From: JAEUMG01 sp963805405
GTDB taxonomy: Bacteria > Pseudomonadota > Alphaproteobacteria > Rhizobiales > Aestuariivirgaceae
Assembly: GCA_963805405.1 (NCBI GenBank)
Contig: CAWDUC010000020.1
Location: 62,001-126,000, forward strand
Direction of reading: 5' to 3'
Length of the DNA stretch: 64,000 nt
Part shown: positions 1 through 9,597 of the stretch, one piece after another
Numbering within the stretch: the stretch's first letter is position 1
Layout of the letters: each line of letters begins with the position of its first letter
Notes under the pieces: generated by a model
Databases searched by the model: none
Told to the model about the DNA's origin: nothing
What the model saw: only the letters and a program-made list of their open reading frames with translations
Translations under genes and position numbers: made by a program

Positions 1-732
1 GACGGCGCGCCCAGGTGCTGCGGCAGCCGGTTTCTTGCCGAACAGCGCAAACGCCCAATCGATGAAGAATTTTCCGGCACCGCCGCGATCGAGAACCGCG
101 CCAAACACGGTGAAGATGATGATGAAGGTCGCTGCGACATCCAACGGCGTCGAGAACAAGCCTTCGAGCGTCAGATAGTTCTGCCCGACGATGCGCGAGA
201 TCGAGAAGCCGCGGTGATTGAAGGGCGCCGGGAAATAGGGGCCGAAATAGCCATAGACGAGAAAGCCGGTCGTGATGGCCGGTAGCACCCAGCCGGTCGC
301 ACGTCGCGTCGCCTCGAGAACGATAATCATAAGCGCGCCACCGAGCCAAACCTCGATGCCAAGCGGCACAGTGGCGCGGGTCTTGGTGGCTTCAAGATGG
401 GTGCAAAGATAGACGACCGCGGCGGTCGCGATGGCGACCAGCACCCAGTCCACAAGGTGGATGCGCGCCCGGCGTATGTCGGCCCTGGAGATCGGAAAAA
501 GGATGAGGGACGCCGCAAGGATCAACCCGAGAAAGGTTGCGCGGTAAATCGTGGTGTTGATCGAAAATTGCGTCCAGTAGAGCGCGTAGAGCGACACGGC
601 CGCACAGATTGCGCCGGCGAGCCAGGCCTGCCAGCCGCGAAGCGCCCGCGGCCTTCCCATCTCGCTATCAAATATGAGTTCGTCCGGATCAGGCCCGGCC
701 GTTTCGTGCGCCTTCTCGTTGGCGGTGCTCAC
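1..732 (-). CDS. TRAP transporter fused permease (partial, N-terminal part)
   Basis: This is the membrane permease of a TRAP-TAXI uptake system, which imports an organic acid-type substrate using an ion gradient. The frame is open from a GTG at 730-732 to the window edge (244 codons), so the C-terminal part lies outside. Several hydrophobic segments are visible, and the stretch from about residue 190 (DVAATFIIIFTVFGAVLDRG) is typical of the start of the DctM-like half of fused 4TM/12TM permeases. It starts 10 bp after the stop of the TAXI receptor gene, which indicates an operon. An internal ATG about 29 codons later is an alternative start. The family is clear; the substrate is unknown. Confidence 0.85.
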   Translation of the reverse strand, partial: MSTANEKAHETAGPDPDELIFDSEMGRPRALRGWQAWLAGAICAAVSLYALYWTQFSINTTIYRATFLGLILAASLILFPISRADIRRARIHLVDWVLVAIATAAVVYLCTHLEATKTRATVPLGIEVWLGGALMIIVLEATRRATGWVLPAITTGFLVYGYFGPYFPAPFNHRGFSISRIVGQNYLTLEGLFSTPLDVAATFIIIFTVFGAVLDRGGAGKFFIDWAFALFGKKPAAAAPGRAV

Positions 733-742
733 GCCGCGCGCA

Positions 743-1729
743 TCACTCCATCTTCACGCCTCGGCTCGCATAGAACTCGATCGCGGCAGGATGATAGGGA
801 ACGGCGGACGGTCGCGACGCGGTTTCAAGGCCAAGGCGCTTGGCGACCGGATGGATTGCCTGAACCTCCGGCAGATTGTCGAAGATGGCCGCCAAGACTT
901 CCTTCACGAGCGCGCCATCCAGGGATTGGGGCACAAGGAGCACGTTGTCCACGCCCAACACCGGCAGATCACTGGCCACACCTTCATATGCGCCCGCTTT
1001 CAACGTCGTCGGCAGATAGACATTGGGGTAGGCGGCATCGAGCTTTGCGGCCAGATCACCAGTGTCGATGAAGGTGATATCGCCGGCATTCGTCGAAACG
1101 AGATCCTTCACCGCCGGTGTCGGCACGCCACCAATCCAGAAGAACACGTCGATCTTTCCATCTTTCAGCGCGTTGACGGATTCGGCGACGCCCAGATTGT
1201 CACGCGTGACGTCGTTCATGGGATCGAGCCCGGCGGCCGCCATGACGCGATCGGCGATCGATTCCGTAGACGAGCCGGCCGAACCAACAGAAGCACGCTT
1301 GCCCTTGATGTCGGCGATCGTCCTGATGCCGCTGGCCTTGGTCGCGACGACGTGGAGCACGCTCGGATAAAGGATGGCGAGCGAGGCGATGGCTTGTGGC
1401 CCGGCATCCTTGTAAGCCGCCTCGCCCTTCATGCCGTCGAAAGCCGAATCCATCGTTGAGAATCCGATTTGAGATTCGCCCGCTCCCAGGAGCTTCACGT
1501 TATCGACGGAGCCGCCCGTCACTTCCGCCGTGGCCTGGGTGTCTGGAAGTTTCTTGGAAAGCAACTGCGCCAGGCCGCCACCATAGGGATAGAAAACACC
1601 GCCGGTGCCGCCCGTGCCGATCACGAGATACCGTGTGGCAGCCAGCGCCGGCATGGCGAATGACGACATGAGCGCGCCGGTGCCGAGCAGCGAAACCATT
1701 GTGCGGCGCGAGATCGAACTGCGGGTCAT
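743..1729 (-). CDS. TAXI family TRAP transporter solute-binding protein
   Basis: Periplasmic receptor of the TRAP-TAXI system, 328 residues, the usual length. It has an N-terminal export signal with a twin arginine (SRRTMVSLLGTGALMSS) and a likely cleavage after PALA. The mature start LVIGTGGTGGVFYPYGGGLA is the hallmark of TAXI receptors, and the SVGSAGSSTE segment near residue 147 is also typical. It lies directly upstream of the fused permease in the same direction. The ligand cannot be read from sequence; characterised TAXI proteins bind C4-C5 dicarboxylates and related compounds. It is transcribed away from the aldo/keto reductase across a 111-bp gap, which should hold both promoters. 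Confidence 0.92.
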   Translation of the reverse strand: MTRSSISRRTMVSLLGTGALMSSFAMPALAATRYLVIGTGGTGGVFYPYGGGLAQLLSKKLPDTQATAEVTGGSVDNVKLLGAGESQIGFSTMDSAFDGMKGEAAYKDAGPQAIASLAILYPSVLHVVATKASGIRTIADIKGKRASVGSAGSSTESIADRVMAAAGLDPMNDVTRDNLGVAESVNALKDGKIDVFFWIGGVPTPAVKDLVSTNAGDITFIDTGDLAAKLDAAYPNVYLPTTLKAGAYEGVASDLPVLGVDNVLLVPQSLDGALVKEVLAAIFDNLPEVQAIHPVAKRLGLETASRPSAVPYHPAAIEFYASRGVKME

Positions 1730-1840
1730 TGGCGTCTCCCATTGATTTCAAAGTCTTGGATGTGCAGGTTGCGGCGACGGTCGGGCTCCGTCAAGCAAAT
1801 GACCGTGCTACTATCGTCTATTCTCGTCGATGGAGGTCGT

Positions 1841-2686
1841 ATGCGCGTCAACAAGTTCGGTTCGACCGGTCGAGAGGTTGCCGTCATCGGACAAGGCACC
1901 TGGTACATCGAAGCAGGGCGGCGCAGTGATGCCGTCGCGGCGCTTCGGCATGGCATCGACCTCGGCATGACGCATATCGACACGGCCGAGATGTATGGCT
2001 CGGGCGCCGCAGAGGAGATCGTCAGCGAGGCAATCGCCGGTCGACGTGACGACGTCTATCTCGTCTCCAAGGTATTGCCGCATAATGCGTCGCGCAAAGG
2101 AACAATCAAGGCGTGCGAGGCGTCCCTCAAGCGCCTCAAGACGTCACATTTGGATTGTTACCTTCTGCATTGGCGCGGATCCGTGCCGCTCAGCGAGACG
2201 ATCGCCGCGATGGAGGAACTGGTCGGCGCCGGAAAGATCGGCGCCTGGGGCGTTAGCAATTTCGATGCCGACGATCTCGACGAAGTGCTTGAAGTCGCCG
2301 GTCCGGGACGTATTGCCTGCAACCAGGTGCTTTATCATTTGCGTGAGAGGGCGATCGAGCACGCAGTAATTCCCTGGTGCGAACGCAATGACGTGGCGGT
2401 GGTGGCCTACAGCCCGTTCGGGCACGACGACTTTCCATCGCCGCAATCTATTGAAGGGCGGCTCCTCGCTGAAATCGCAAAGAGGCACAGCGCGTCGCCC
2501 TATCAGGTCGCCCTTGCCTTCCTCACAAGGCGAGCTTCGGTCTTTGCGATCCCCAAGGCGGCGAATGAGGCGCATGTCGCGCAAAATGCTTCCGCCGGTG
2601 ATCTGATGCTGACGGAAGAAGAAATTGCCAAGATCGATCAAGCATTCCCGCTTGGCCGCAGGCCACGTTCACTGCCGATGATCTAA
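1841..2686 (+). CDS. Aldo/keto reductase
   Basis: NAD(P)H-dependent oxidoreductase of the aldo/keto reductase superfamily, 281 residues. The start at 1841 is chosen because GGAGGT lies 4 bp upstream and the protein begins with the expected first beta strand (MRVNKFGSTGREVAVIGQGT). The catalytic tetrad is visible as Asp47 and Tyr52 in HIDTAEMYG, Lys77 in YLVSKVLP and His110 in CYLLHW. The cofactor-binding end (VFAIPKAANEAHVAQNASA) is intact. The last 18 bp overlap the convergent membrane-protein gene. The substrate is unknown; stand-alone genes of this kind usually reduce small aldehydes or ketones. Confidence 0.92.
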   Translation: MRVNKFGSTGREVAVIGQGTWYIEAGRRSDAVAALRHGIDLGMTHIDTAEMYGSGAAEEIVSEAIAGRRDDVYLVSKVLPHNASRKGTIKACEASLKRLKTSHLDCYLLHWRGSVPLSETIAAMEELVGAGKIGAWGVSNFDADDLDEVLEVAGPGRIACNQVLYHLRERAIEHAVIPWCERNDVAVVAYSPFGHDDFPSPQSIEGRLLAEIAKRHSASPYQVALAFLTRRASVFAIPKAANEAHVAQNASAGDLMLTEEEIAKIDQAFPLGRRPRSLPMI

Positions 2687-3253
2687 CTCCTCCGCGGGAA
2701 GAATCTTCTCGGGAATTGCGTCGGGCGCGAAACTCCGCGGCCGGTTCTTGGTGATCCACCTCAGGCAAACCGGCAACAACAAGGCGATCACCAGAAGCTT
2801 GACGATAATCAGCCAGGTGGGGTTGAAGCCGAGCGAGAGGAAGACCAGCGCGAGAAAAGTAAAAGCGCCAGCGAGAAGTACGATATTGCCCCAGTATCTG
2901 AAGTTGGATTCGCCGGCCTTGAGACGTATGCCTGGATTGCCTTTCGATGCTTCTGTGACGAGGCTCCGAACAAACTTCGCATAGGCTGGCGCGCGATCCT
3001 CAAAACTGCCGATCCCGGCGTAGCTCGTCGAGACGATCGTCTCCCGCCAGCCATTGAAACGGGTGACGATGCACCGGTAGCGGGCGAAGTCAAAACGTGT
3101 CGGGGTGTAGCTCAGGCGGATCGCGACGATCTCTGAAAAGGGAAAATGTCCCTTCTTGTCGCCTCCGTCCCAGGACAGGCCATCGGGCCCAACTCGCCAC
3201 AGCCGCTCCTGCTCAAAGGCGTGCTGCCTGACCCGATATTCCGATTCGCCCAT
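2669..3253 (-). CDS. Hypothetical membrane protein with two C-terminal transmembrane helices
   Basis: A 194-residue protein of unknown function. The start MGESEYRVRQHAFEQ at 3253 is supported by a strong purine-rich site (GGGGGGCG) just upstream. The N-terminal 120 residues are soluble and resemble the PH-like beta-rich fold of bacterial inner-membrane proteins, with phrases such as GPDGLSWDGG and YTPTRFDFARYRCIV. Two hydrophobic segments follow around residues 125-145 and 150-170, and the protein ends in a charged cytoplasmic tail. It converges on the aldo/keto reductase gene. I do not recognise a named family and infer only a membrane location. Confidence 0.6.
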   Translation of the reverse strand: MGESEYRVRQHAFEQERLWRVGPDGLSWDGGDKKGHFPFSEIVAIRLSYTPTRFDFARYRCIVTRFNGWRETIVSTSYAGIGSFEDRAPAYAKFVRSLVTEASKGNPGIRLKAGESNFRYWGNIVLLAGAFTFLALVFLSLGFNPTWLIIVKLLVIALLLPVCLRWITKNRPRSFAPDAIPEKILPAEELDHRQ

Positions 3254-3534
3254 GATCGCCCCCCGTCCGCCGGGCATCCTATGACAGGATATGGAACAGC
3301 TGAACGGGTTAGAACCAATTCCGGCGACCAAATAAGACCGTTCACAACCAATTACAGACCACTTGACGCGACTCATCGAGTCTGCGCAAATTTTAGGCAG
3401 TGCTCGGGGAAGCACCATGGGGACAAGGACATGGCTTGGACCGGGCGGAGTTCCGGATCAGCATGGACGCGACAGAAGCGCTCCAGTCCCTTTTTGCGCG
3501 CAAAGAGCGAAATCACAGAATCGGAGAAACTGCC

Positions 3535-5345
3535 ATGTCGGTGAATGATGCCGCACGAGGTGTCGCTGAAGGCGCCGATCGCCCCGGGGAACTGCACCGG
3601 GCGATCAGTTGGAAGGGTGCTTTCTGGGTCGCGGCGGGCGTTCCGCCGCTCGTCCTGTTTTCGATCGGCGGCATCGCCGGCACCACGGGAAAGCTCGCAT
3701 TTCTCGTGTGGATCATCTCGATGATGATGGGCTTCCTGCAGTCCTTCACCTATGCCGAGATCGCCGGCATGTTCGGCAACAAGTCGGGCGGCGCCTCGGT
3801 CTATGGCGCAACCGCCTGGCTGCGCTATTCGAAGTTCATCGCGCCGCTCTCGGTGTGGTGCAACTGGTTCGCCTGGTCGCCGGTCTGTCGCTCGGCTGCG
3901 CCATCGCGGCCGGCTACATCCTCAACGCGCTGTTCCCCATTCCCGCCGCAGATGCGCCAGGCGGTGATCGATTGGGTGACCGCCAATGCGGCGTCGATTA
4001 CCGCCGATTCGCCGCGCGTGGTGGAATGGCTTGCCGGCCAATCGCCGGCAAGACGGCGGCAGGACGCGATCGAGGCGCTTTTGCCACGGACGATGCGGTC
4101 GCGGCGCTGACGCCGGCGATCCGGAGTTGGAGCGTTCTGAGCTTCGACATTCCCGACGCTCGCGCATTTCAACGTCAATGCCACTTTCGTCATCGGTGCC
4201 ATCCTGATGCTGATCATATTTGCGATCCAGCATCGCGGCATCTCCTCGACGGCCGTGTCCAGAAATGGCTGGCGATCATCGTGCTGGTGCCATTGTGCAC
4301 TCATCGGCGTCTGTGCCGATCGTCACCGGCCAGATCGACATGATGAACGTCACCGGCCTCGTGCCGCCGACGGCCGCTTATTCCGGCGTCGACGGCGCTG
4401 GAACAATCGGCGGCTGGACGCTGTTCCTCGGCGGGCTGTTCATCGCCGCATGGTCGACCTACGGCTTCGAAACGGCGGTCTGCTACACGCGCGAGTTCAG
4501 AATCCGAAGACCGATACATTCAAGGCGATCTTTTATTCGGGCCTGCTGTGCATGCTTGTTCTTCTTCGTCGTCCCGTTCACCTTCCAGGGCGTGCTCGGC
4601 CACGCCGGCATGCTGGCACCCGGGATCGTCGATGGCACAGGCGTTGCGTGAAGCGCTGGCCAACATGGTCGGCGGCGGCAGGGTCGTCACGCAGATCCTC
4701 GTGATCCTGATGATCCTGGCCCTGTTCCTCGCGATCATGACGGCGATGGCCGGCTCGTCGCGCACCCTCTACCAGGGCTCGAAGGACGGCTGGCTGCCGC
4801 GCTATCTGAGCCACGTCAACGAGAACGGCGCGCCGACGCGCGCAATGTGGACGGACTTCGCGTTCAACTCGTTCCTGCTCGCCATCGCGTCCGACGCTGC
4901 CGGCTATTTCTTCGTCCTGGCGGTCTCGAATGTCGGCTACATCATCTTCAACTTCCTGAACCTCAATGCGGGTTGGATCCATCGCATCGACTCCGGGCAC
5001 GTCGAGCGCCCTTGAAGGCGCCGACGTGGCTGATCGGGCTCAACACCATCCTGGCCTTCGTCAACGCCTTGTTCCTTGGCGCCGGCGCGAAGGTCTGGGG
5101 CTACTCCAACGCGCTGCTGGGTTGGCTTCATCTTTGCCGCGCTGATCATGCCGGTGTTTGCCTTCCGGCACTATGCGCAAGATGGCGGAAAATTCCCGCC
5201 GGGCGCGCTTGCCGAACTGGGTGTGAGGCACGGCGAGTTGGGTGAGCGCAAGGCCGGCATGTGGCCCTATCTCGCGTTGATAGCGGGAGCAATCGTCGTC
5301 TATGTCGCAAATATGTATTTCCATTTGCCCGCACCGCCGGCTTAA
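3535..5345 (+). pseudogene. APC superfamily amino acid permease, broken by about 12 frameshifts as read
   Basis: When the three forward frames are joined, the region reads as one amino acid-polyamine-organocation permease of about 600 residues. It opens with MSVNDAARGVAEG, continues through helices such as FLVWIISMMMGFLQSFTYAE, and ends KAGMWPYLALIAGAIVVYVA. Frame changes fall near 3889, 3950, 4080, 4152, 4256, 4300, 4312, 4500, 4552, 4650, 5012 and 5121; both insertions and deletions are needed. Between them the protein is well conserved and there are no in-frame nonsense substitutions. That pattern fits uncorrected indel errors better than an old pseudogene, but true inactivation cannot be excluded from sequence alone. 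The substrate is unknown. Confidence 0.75.
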
Positions 5346-5463
5346 AACACCGCACGAACGTGGCCTCCCCGTCATATTCCGATGGGGAGGCTTCAAACTT
5401 TCCCCGCTTGATTGCCCGGCCTAGGGGACCGATACTCCCGCCCGACTCAAGGGGAGGGGCCAT

Positions 5464-6027
5464 ATGTCGATCGGCTACATAATTCTGGCAGTGATTGCCG
5501 CGGCGATCGTCTATGCCATCTATGCCTACAATAATTTCGTAACGCTCAAGAACCTTGTGGCCGAAGGTTGGAGCGGCATCGATGTGCAATTGCGCCGCCG
5601 CGCCGACCTCATTCCAAATCTCATCGAGACCGTGAAGGGCTATGCCGCGCACGAGGACAAGATCTTCCGCGATCTCGCAGAGCTGAGGGCAAAGAGCATC
5701 CAGGGCGGCAGCGTCGCAGAGACATCGGCCGCAGCGCAGGCAATGAGTGCGGCGCTTGGTAGATTGTTCGCCATAGCGGAAGCCTATCCCGAGCTCAAGG
5801 CGGACGCCAATTTCCGCGATCTTCAGGACAAGCTTGCGATGGTCGAGGACGAATTGCAGCTCTCGCGCCGCTACTACAATGGTGCGGTGCGCAATCTCAA
5901 TACCGCGGTTGAATCCTTCCCCGGCAACGTCATCGCCAACTTCTTCAAATTCACCAAGGCCGACTTCTTCGAATTGGGTGATGAAGCCGCGCGCCAAGTG
6001 CCGAAAGTGGATTTCAAGAAGGCCTGA
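5464..6027 (+). CDS. lemA: LemA family protein
   Basis: A 187-residue LemA-type protein, the normal length for the family. It has one N-terminal membrane anchor (IGYIILAVIAAAIVYAIYAY) followed by the all-helical LemA domain, with NLVAEGWSGIDVQLRRRADL and LSRRYYNGAVRNLN as clear family signatures. GGGGAGG lies just upstream of the ATG. Its stop codon overlaps the start of the DUF2207 gene by one base (TGATG), so the two are translationally coupled. LemA and DUF2207 proteins often occur together; their biochemical role is poorly defined. Confidence 0.95.
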   Translation: MSIGYIILAVIAAAIVYAIYAYNNFVTLKNLVAEGWSGIDVQLRRRADLIPNLIETVKGYAAHEDKIFRDLAELRAKSIQGGSVAETSAAAQAMSAALGRLFAIAEAYPELKADANFRDLQDKLAMVEDELQLSRRYYNGAVRNLNTAVESFPGNVIANFFKFTKADFFELGDEAARQVPKVDFKKA

Positions 6028-7985
6028 TGGTGCCGCTCTTGCGGATGGCTCTGCCTCAATATCGAGCGCTGATTGCAGGATTGCTTTCGGCGCTCGTCCT
6101 GTTCATGGCCTCGAGCGTGCTCGCGGTCGCCGACGAGCGCATCACTTATTTTGCCAGCGATGTGACGGTAAACCCTGATTTATCGCTGACTGTCCGCGAA
6201 ACGATCGACGTCAATTCCGAAGGCAATGTCATCAAGCGCGGCATCTTCCGCGACATTCCCACGACCTATAGCAACGGGCACGGCACGCGGTTTCGCGTTG
6301 GTCTCGAAGTCGAGAGCGTCCAGCTGGATGGCACCGACGAGCCGTTCACAGTACTCGATATTTCGAACGGCAAACGCATTCGTATCGGCAGTGCCGATGT
6401 GCTCATCCCGATCGGGCAACATCGCTATCTGGTAACCTACCGCACAACGCGGCAGATCGCGTTTCTCGAGAATTACGACGAACTCTACTGGAACGTAACT
6501 GGCAATGCCTGGGAGTTCCCGATCGACAAGGCCGTCGTAGCGGTGAACCTCCCGCCGGGCACGCGCATCCTGCAGAGCGCGGCTTATACAGGCCAGCAAG
6601 GGGCACAAGGCAAGGATTTCCGGGTCATCACGGAAGCGCCAGGCCTCTATGAGGCTGAGACCACAAGTCCGCTTGCACCGGGTGAAGGCTTCACGATCGC
6701 CGTCGGCTTTCCGAAAGGCGTCCTGACGCCGCCAAGTGCGTCGGATGAAGCGGGGGCCTTCGTTTCCGATAATGCCGGGATCGTCGCAGTCATCCTCGGC
6801 GTCCTCGCCGTGCTCGGTTACTATTTTTATGCCTGGAACAAAGTAGGCCGCGATCCACCAAAGGGCGTGATCATACCGCTCTTTGCCCCGCCGACCGGCA
6901 TTGGCCCGGCTGGTGCGCGCTATGTCACCAAGCAAGGTTTTGACGACCGGGGCTTTGCTTCCGCGCTGGTTGGCCTTGCGGTCAAGGGCTGGCTCAAGAT
7001 TTGCGACGATGATGACGGCTTCGCGATTACGCGCCTGAGCGACAAGGGGCAGCCGCTCACCCAAGCGGAAGCGGCGCTGTATCGTGCGATCTCTTCGGGC
7101 ACGACAGTGCTCAAGAAGGACAATCACGTCAAAGTCCGGGCGATGCGCAAGGCATTGGAAGACGCCCTGAAGAAGGAGCATGAGGGCGCCGCGTTCGTCC
7201 GAAATGCGAAATGGTTCTGGATCGGGATAGCCGCATCGGCGGCCGCACTGCTGATTTCTGCGCTGTTCCTACCCGCCGAAGCGGCGGGTACCGGGCTTTT
7301 CCTCGCCTTGTGGGGCGGTATCTGGTGGTCGGTGCTGATTGCCATCGGGTGGACGGTTATCAAGGGCATCATCAACAGCCGGGGCATTCTCGGCAAGATA
7401 GGCTCGTTGTTCGGGGCGGTGTTTCTTGTGCCCTTCGTCATTGGCGGCGTCGCCGCCCCGGTCGCGGTCATGGCGTCGGGAGAGGCTCCGGGGCTCTACA
7501 TCCTTGGCATCGCCGCGATTATCCTGGTCTTCCTCAATGCGCTCTTTCATTACTTGCTACGGGCACCGACGGTTGCCGGTCGCAAGCTCCTCGACCAGAT
7601 CGAAGGCTTCCGGATGTATCTCTCGACGGCCGAGGAGGAGAGACTGAAGGTCCTGCATCCGCCGGAAAAGACGCCGGAGTTGTTCGAGAAGTATCTGCCC
7701 TATGCACTGGCGCTCGACTGCGAAAACCAATGGAATGCCAAGTTCGCGACCGTTCTCGCGGCGGCGGCCGCGGCGGGCGCTGCCGCCGCGCCCGTGTGGT
7801 ACTCGGGAAGCCATTGGGATGCGAGCCGGCCCGGCAGCTTCACGTCTAGCCTTGGTTCGAGCCTCGCATCCTCCACGGCGGCTGCCTCGGTTGCGCCCGG
7901 CAGCAGCTCCTATGGCGGCGGCGGGTCATCGGGCGGTGGCTCTTCGGGGGGAGGTGGCGGCGGTGGCGGCGGCGGCGGCTGGTAG
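6027..7985 (+). CDS. DUF2207 domain-containing membrane protein
   Basis: A 652-residue membrane protein of the DUF2207 family, coupled to lemA. It has an N-terminal signal segment (about residues 12-35) followed by an extracytoplasmic beta-rich domain with DERITYFASDVTVNPDLSL and GIFRDIPTTYSN, both typical of the family. A transmembrane helix lies near residue 255 (NAGIVAVILGVLAVLGYYFY), and further hydrophobic segments between about 395 and 510 surround a cytoplasmic winged-helix-like part. The C-terminus is a low-complexity Ser/Gly tail, rich in GGGSSGGG and ending in Trp, as in many homologues. The function is not established; pairing with LemA suggests an envelope role. Confidence 0.92.
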   Translation: MVPLLRMALPQYRALIAGLLSALVLFMASSVLAVADERITYFASDVTVNPDLSLTVRETIDVNSEGNVIKRGIFRDIPTTYSNGHGTRFRVGLEVESVQLDGTDEPFTVLDISNGKRIRIGSADVLIPIGQHRYLVTYRTTRQIAFLENYDELYWNVTGNAWEFPIDKAVVAVNLPPGTRILQSAAYTGQQGAQGKDFRVITEAPGLYEAETTSPLAPGEGFTIAVGFPKGVLTPPSASDEAGAFVSDNAGIVAVILGVLAVLGYYFYAWNKVGRDPPKGVIIPLFAPPTGIGPAGARYVTKQGFDDRGFASALVGLAVKGWLKICDDDDGFAITRLSDKGQPLTQAEAALYRAISSGTTVLKKDNHVKVRAMRKALEDALKKEHEGAAFVRNAKWFWIGIAASAAALLISALFLPAEAAGTGLFLALWGGIWWSVLIAIGWTVIKGIINSRGILGKIGSLFGAVFLVPFVIGGVAAPVAVMASGEAPGLYILGIAAIILVFLNALFHYLLRAPTVAGRKLLDQIEGFRMYLSTAEEERLKVLHPPEKTPELFEKYLPYALALDCENQWNAKFATVLAAAAAAGAAAAPVWYSGSHWDASRPGSFTSSLGSSLASSTAAASVAPGSSSYGGGGSSGGGSSGGGGGGGGGGGW

Positions 7986-8001
7986 GGTCTGCGTGTAACC
8001 G

Positions 8002-8913
8002 ATGCAGGTCAAGTTTCACACACTCGACGTCTTCACTACACACCGCTTTGGCGGCAATCCGCTGGCAGTGGTACTCGAAGCCGATGCGCTGAGTGACGAA
8101 CAGATGCTCAAGGTTGCGCGCGAGTTCAATCTCTCCGAGACGATCTTCGTGTGCAGCCCGAAGGACAAGGCGAATAGCGCTTCGGTGCGGATTTTCTTTC
8201 CGACGGGCGAAATGCCCTTTGCCGGTCACCCAACTGTGGGCTGCGCGATACTTCTTGCTGAACTCAAGCACAAGGCGACCTGCACATTCCAGACCGAGAT
8301 CAGGCTCGAGGAAATGGCGGGACTTGTTCCCGTCACGGTCACGCGGATCGCCGACCGCATCCACGCAATGTTCACGGCACCCGTTGTTCCCTATCCGGTC
8401 GAACTCGAAATTCCATCCAGAGCGAAAGTTGCCAAAGCCCTCGGTATCGATGCGGCCGAGATCGGGTTCGATCGCCATGATCTCGGCCTTTACGAGGGCG
8501 GTCCACGCTTCTTCTACGTGCCGGTAGCCTCGCTCGAGACGCTCGCAAAATGCCGGGTCATCGAGCCCATGTGGACTGAAGTCACGGAGTCGATGAGCGT
8601 CGACAATGCCTATATCTATACGCGCGGTGGCGAAGGCGCGAAGACATCTTTCCGGGCGCGGATGTTCGCACCGGCTGCGGGAATTTCCGAAGATCCGGCG
8701 ACCGGCTCGGCCACGGCACTGCTTGCCGCGCAACTGCTGCGCACCGAGAGCCTCAAGGACGGCAAGCACGCTTGGGAACTGGAGCAGGGCTATGAAATGG
8801 GCCGTCCGTCCGATATCCATCTCGAGGCGGATGTCAGCAAAGGCCGTCTGACGGCGGTGCGCGTGGCGGGCTCGGCAGTCCGGATGAGCGAAGGTATACT
8901 GACGCTCGATTGA
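8002..8913 (+). CDS. PhzF family isomerase
   Basis: A 303-residue protein of the PhzF/YddE family, which folds like diaminopimelate epimerase. The family motifs are complete: RFGGNPLAVV near residue 15, the catalytic Glu46 in NLSETIFV, the pocket motif GEMPFAGHPTVG near residue 73, and EDPATGSA near residue 231. Characterised relatives include PhzF of phenazine synthesis, but no phenazine genes are nearby, so it is more likely an isomerase of unknown substrate. It is followed at 6 bp by two ChaC-like genes in the same direction and preceded at 16 bp by the DUF2207 gene. Confidence 0.92.
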   Translation: MQVKFHTLDVFTTHRFGGNPLAVVLEADALSDEQMLKVAREFNLSETIFVCSPKDKANSASVRIFFPTGEMPFAGHPTVGCAILLAELKHKATCTFQTEIRLEEMAGLVPVTVTRIADRIHAMFTAPVVPYPVELEIPSRAKVAKALGIDAAEIGFDRHDLGLYEGGPRFFYVPVASLETLAKCRVIEPMWTEVTESMSVDNAYIYTRGGEGAKTSFRARMFAPAAGISEDPATGSATALLAAQLLRTESLKDGKHAWELEQGYEMGRPSDIHLEADVSKGRLTAVRVAGSAVRMSEGILTLD

Positions 8914-8919
8914 GGTGTC

Positions 8920-9597
8920 ATGCGTCAGGTATCCCTTACCCGAGAGCTCATTGCAGCGGCGTTTCCCGCACCGATGCAGGATGATGGCCGGACGATCCCG
9001 CTGCGCGACGATGTCGAACTCGCCGCGCTCCTGGCCGACGAACTCGCCAATGTACCCGATCCGAGCGGGTTATGGTTGTTCGCCTATGGCTCCTTGATGT
9101 GGAAACCCGAGATTGCCTTCGACGCTGTCCGCCATGCTGTAGTTGACGGCTGGCAGCGCCGCTTCTGTCTGTGGCAGCGGCGCTATCGCGGCTGCAAGGA
9201 CTGGCCCAATCTGATGCTGGCATTGGTGGAGGGAGGATCTTGTGCTGGGGTGGTCTATCGCCTTGAGGGGAGCGATGTCAGACGGAGGATTGCGCCGATC
9301 TGGAAGCGCGAGATGATCGCCTATGGTTACGAGGCGCGCTGGGTCATGGCGCAAACCGAGGCCGGCCTGGTGCCGGCGCTTGCATTCGTCGCGTGGACCG
9401 GCGGCCCACGCTATGCAGGCGAACTCGCCGACGAGGAAATCGCCGCCAAGATTGCCAGTGCCTGCGGCCATCTCGGACCAGGCGCCGAGTACCTGCTCGA
9501 AACGGCGGCCAAATGTGCCGAACTCGGCATCGAGGATGAACACCTCTTTCGGATCGAGGCACTGGTTGCCCGACACCTCGCCGCGGTGGAAAAATGA
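8920..9597 (+). CDS. ChaC-like gamma-glutamylcyclotransferase (first copy)
   Basis: A 225-residue member of the gamma-glutamylcyclotransferase (ChaC) family, which cleaves glutathione to 5-oxoproline and Cys-Gly. The substrate-binding motif WLFAYGSLMWKPE lies near residue 48, followed by the expected WQRRFCLWQRRYRG segment, and the C-terminal GHLGPGAEYLLET is shared with ChaC proteins. It starts 6 bp after the PhzF-like gene and its end overlaps the next ChaC-like gene by 4 bp (ATGA). It differs clearly from its neighbour copy, so the two are paralogues rather than a recent duplication. Confidence 0.88.
   Translation: MRQVSLTRELIAAAFPAPMQDDGRTIPLRDDVELAALLADELANVPDPSGLWLFAYGSLMWKPEIAFDAVRHAVVDGWQRRFCLWQRRYRGCKDWPNLMLALVEGGSCAGVVYRLEGSDVRRRIAPIWKREMIAYGYEARWVMAQTEAGLVPALAFVAWTGGPRYAGELADEEIAAKIASACGHLGPGAEYLLETAAKCAELGIEDEHLFRIEALVARHLAAVEK

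Noticed and set aside
3370..3382. Short palindrome GACTCATCGAGTC before the APC permease
   Set aside because: Only a 5-bp arm with a 3-base centre; no regulator nearby and no second copy. It is too weak to call an operator.
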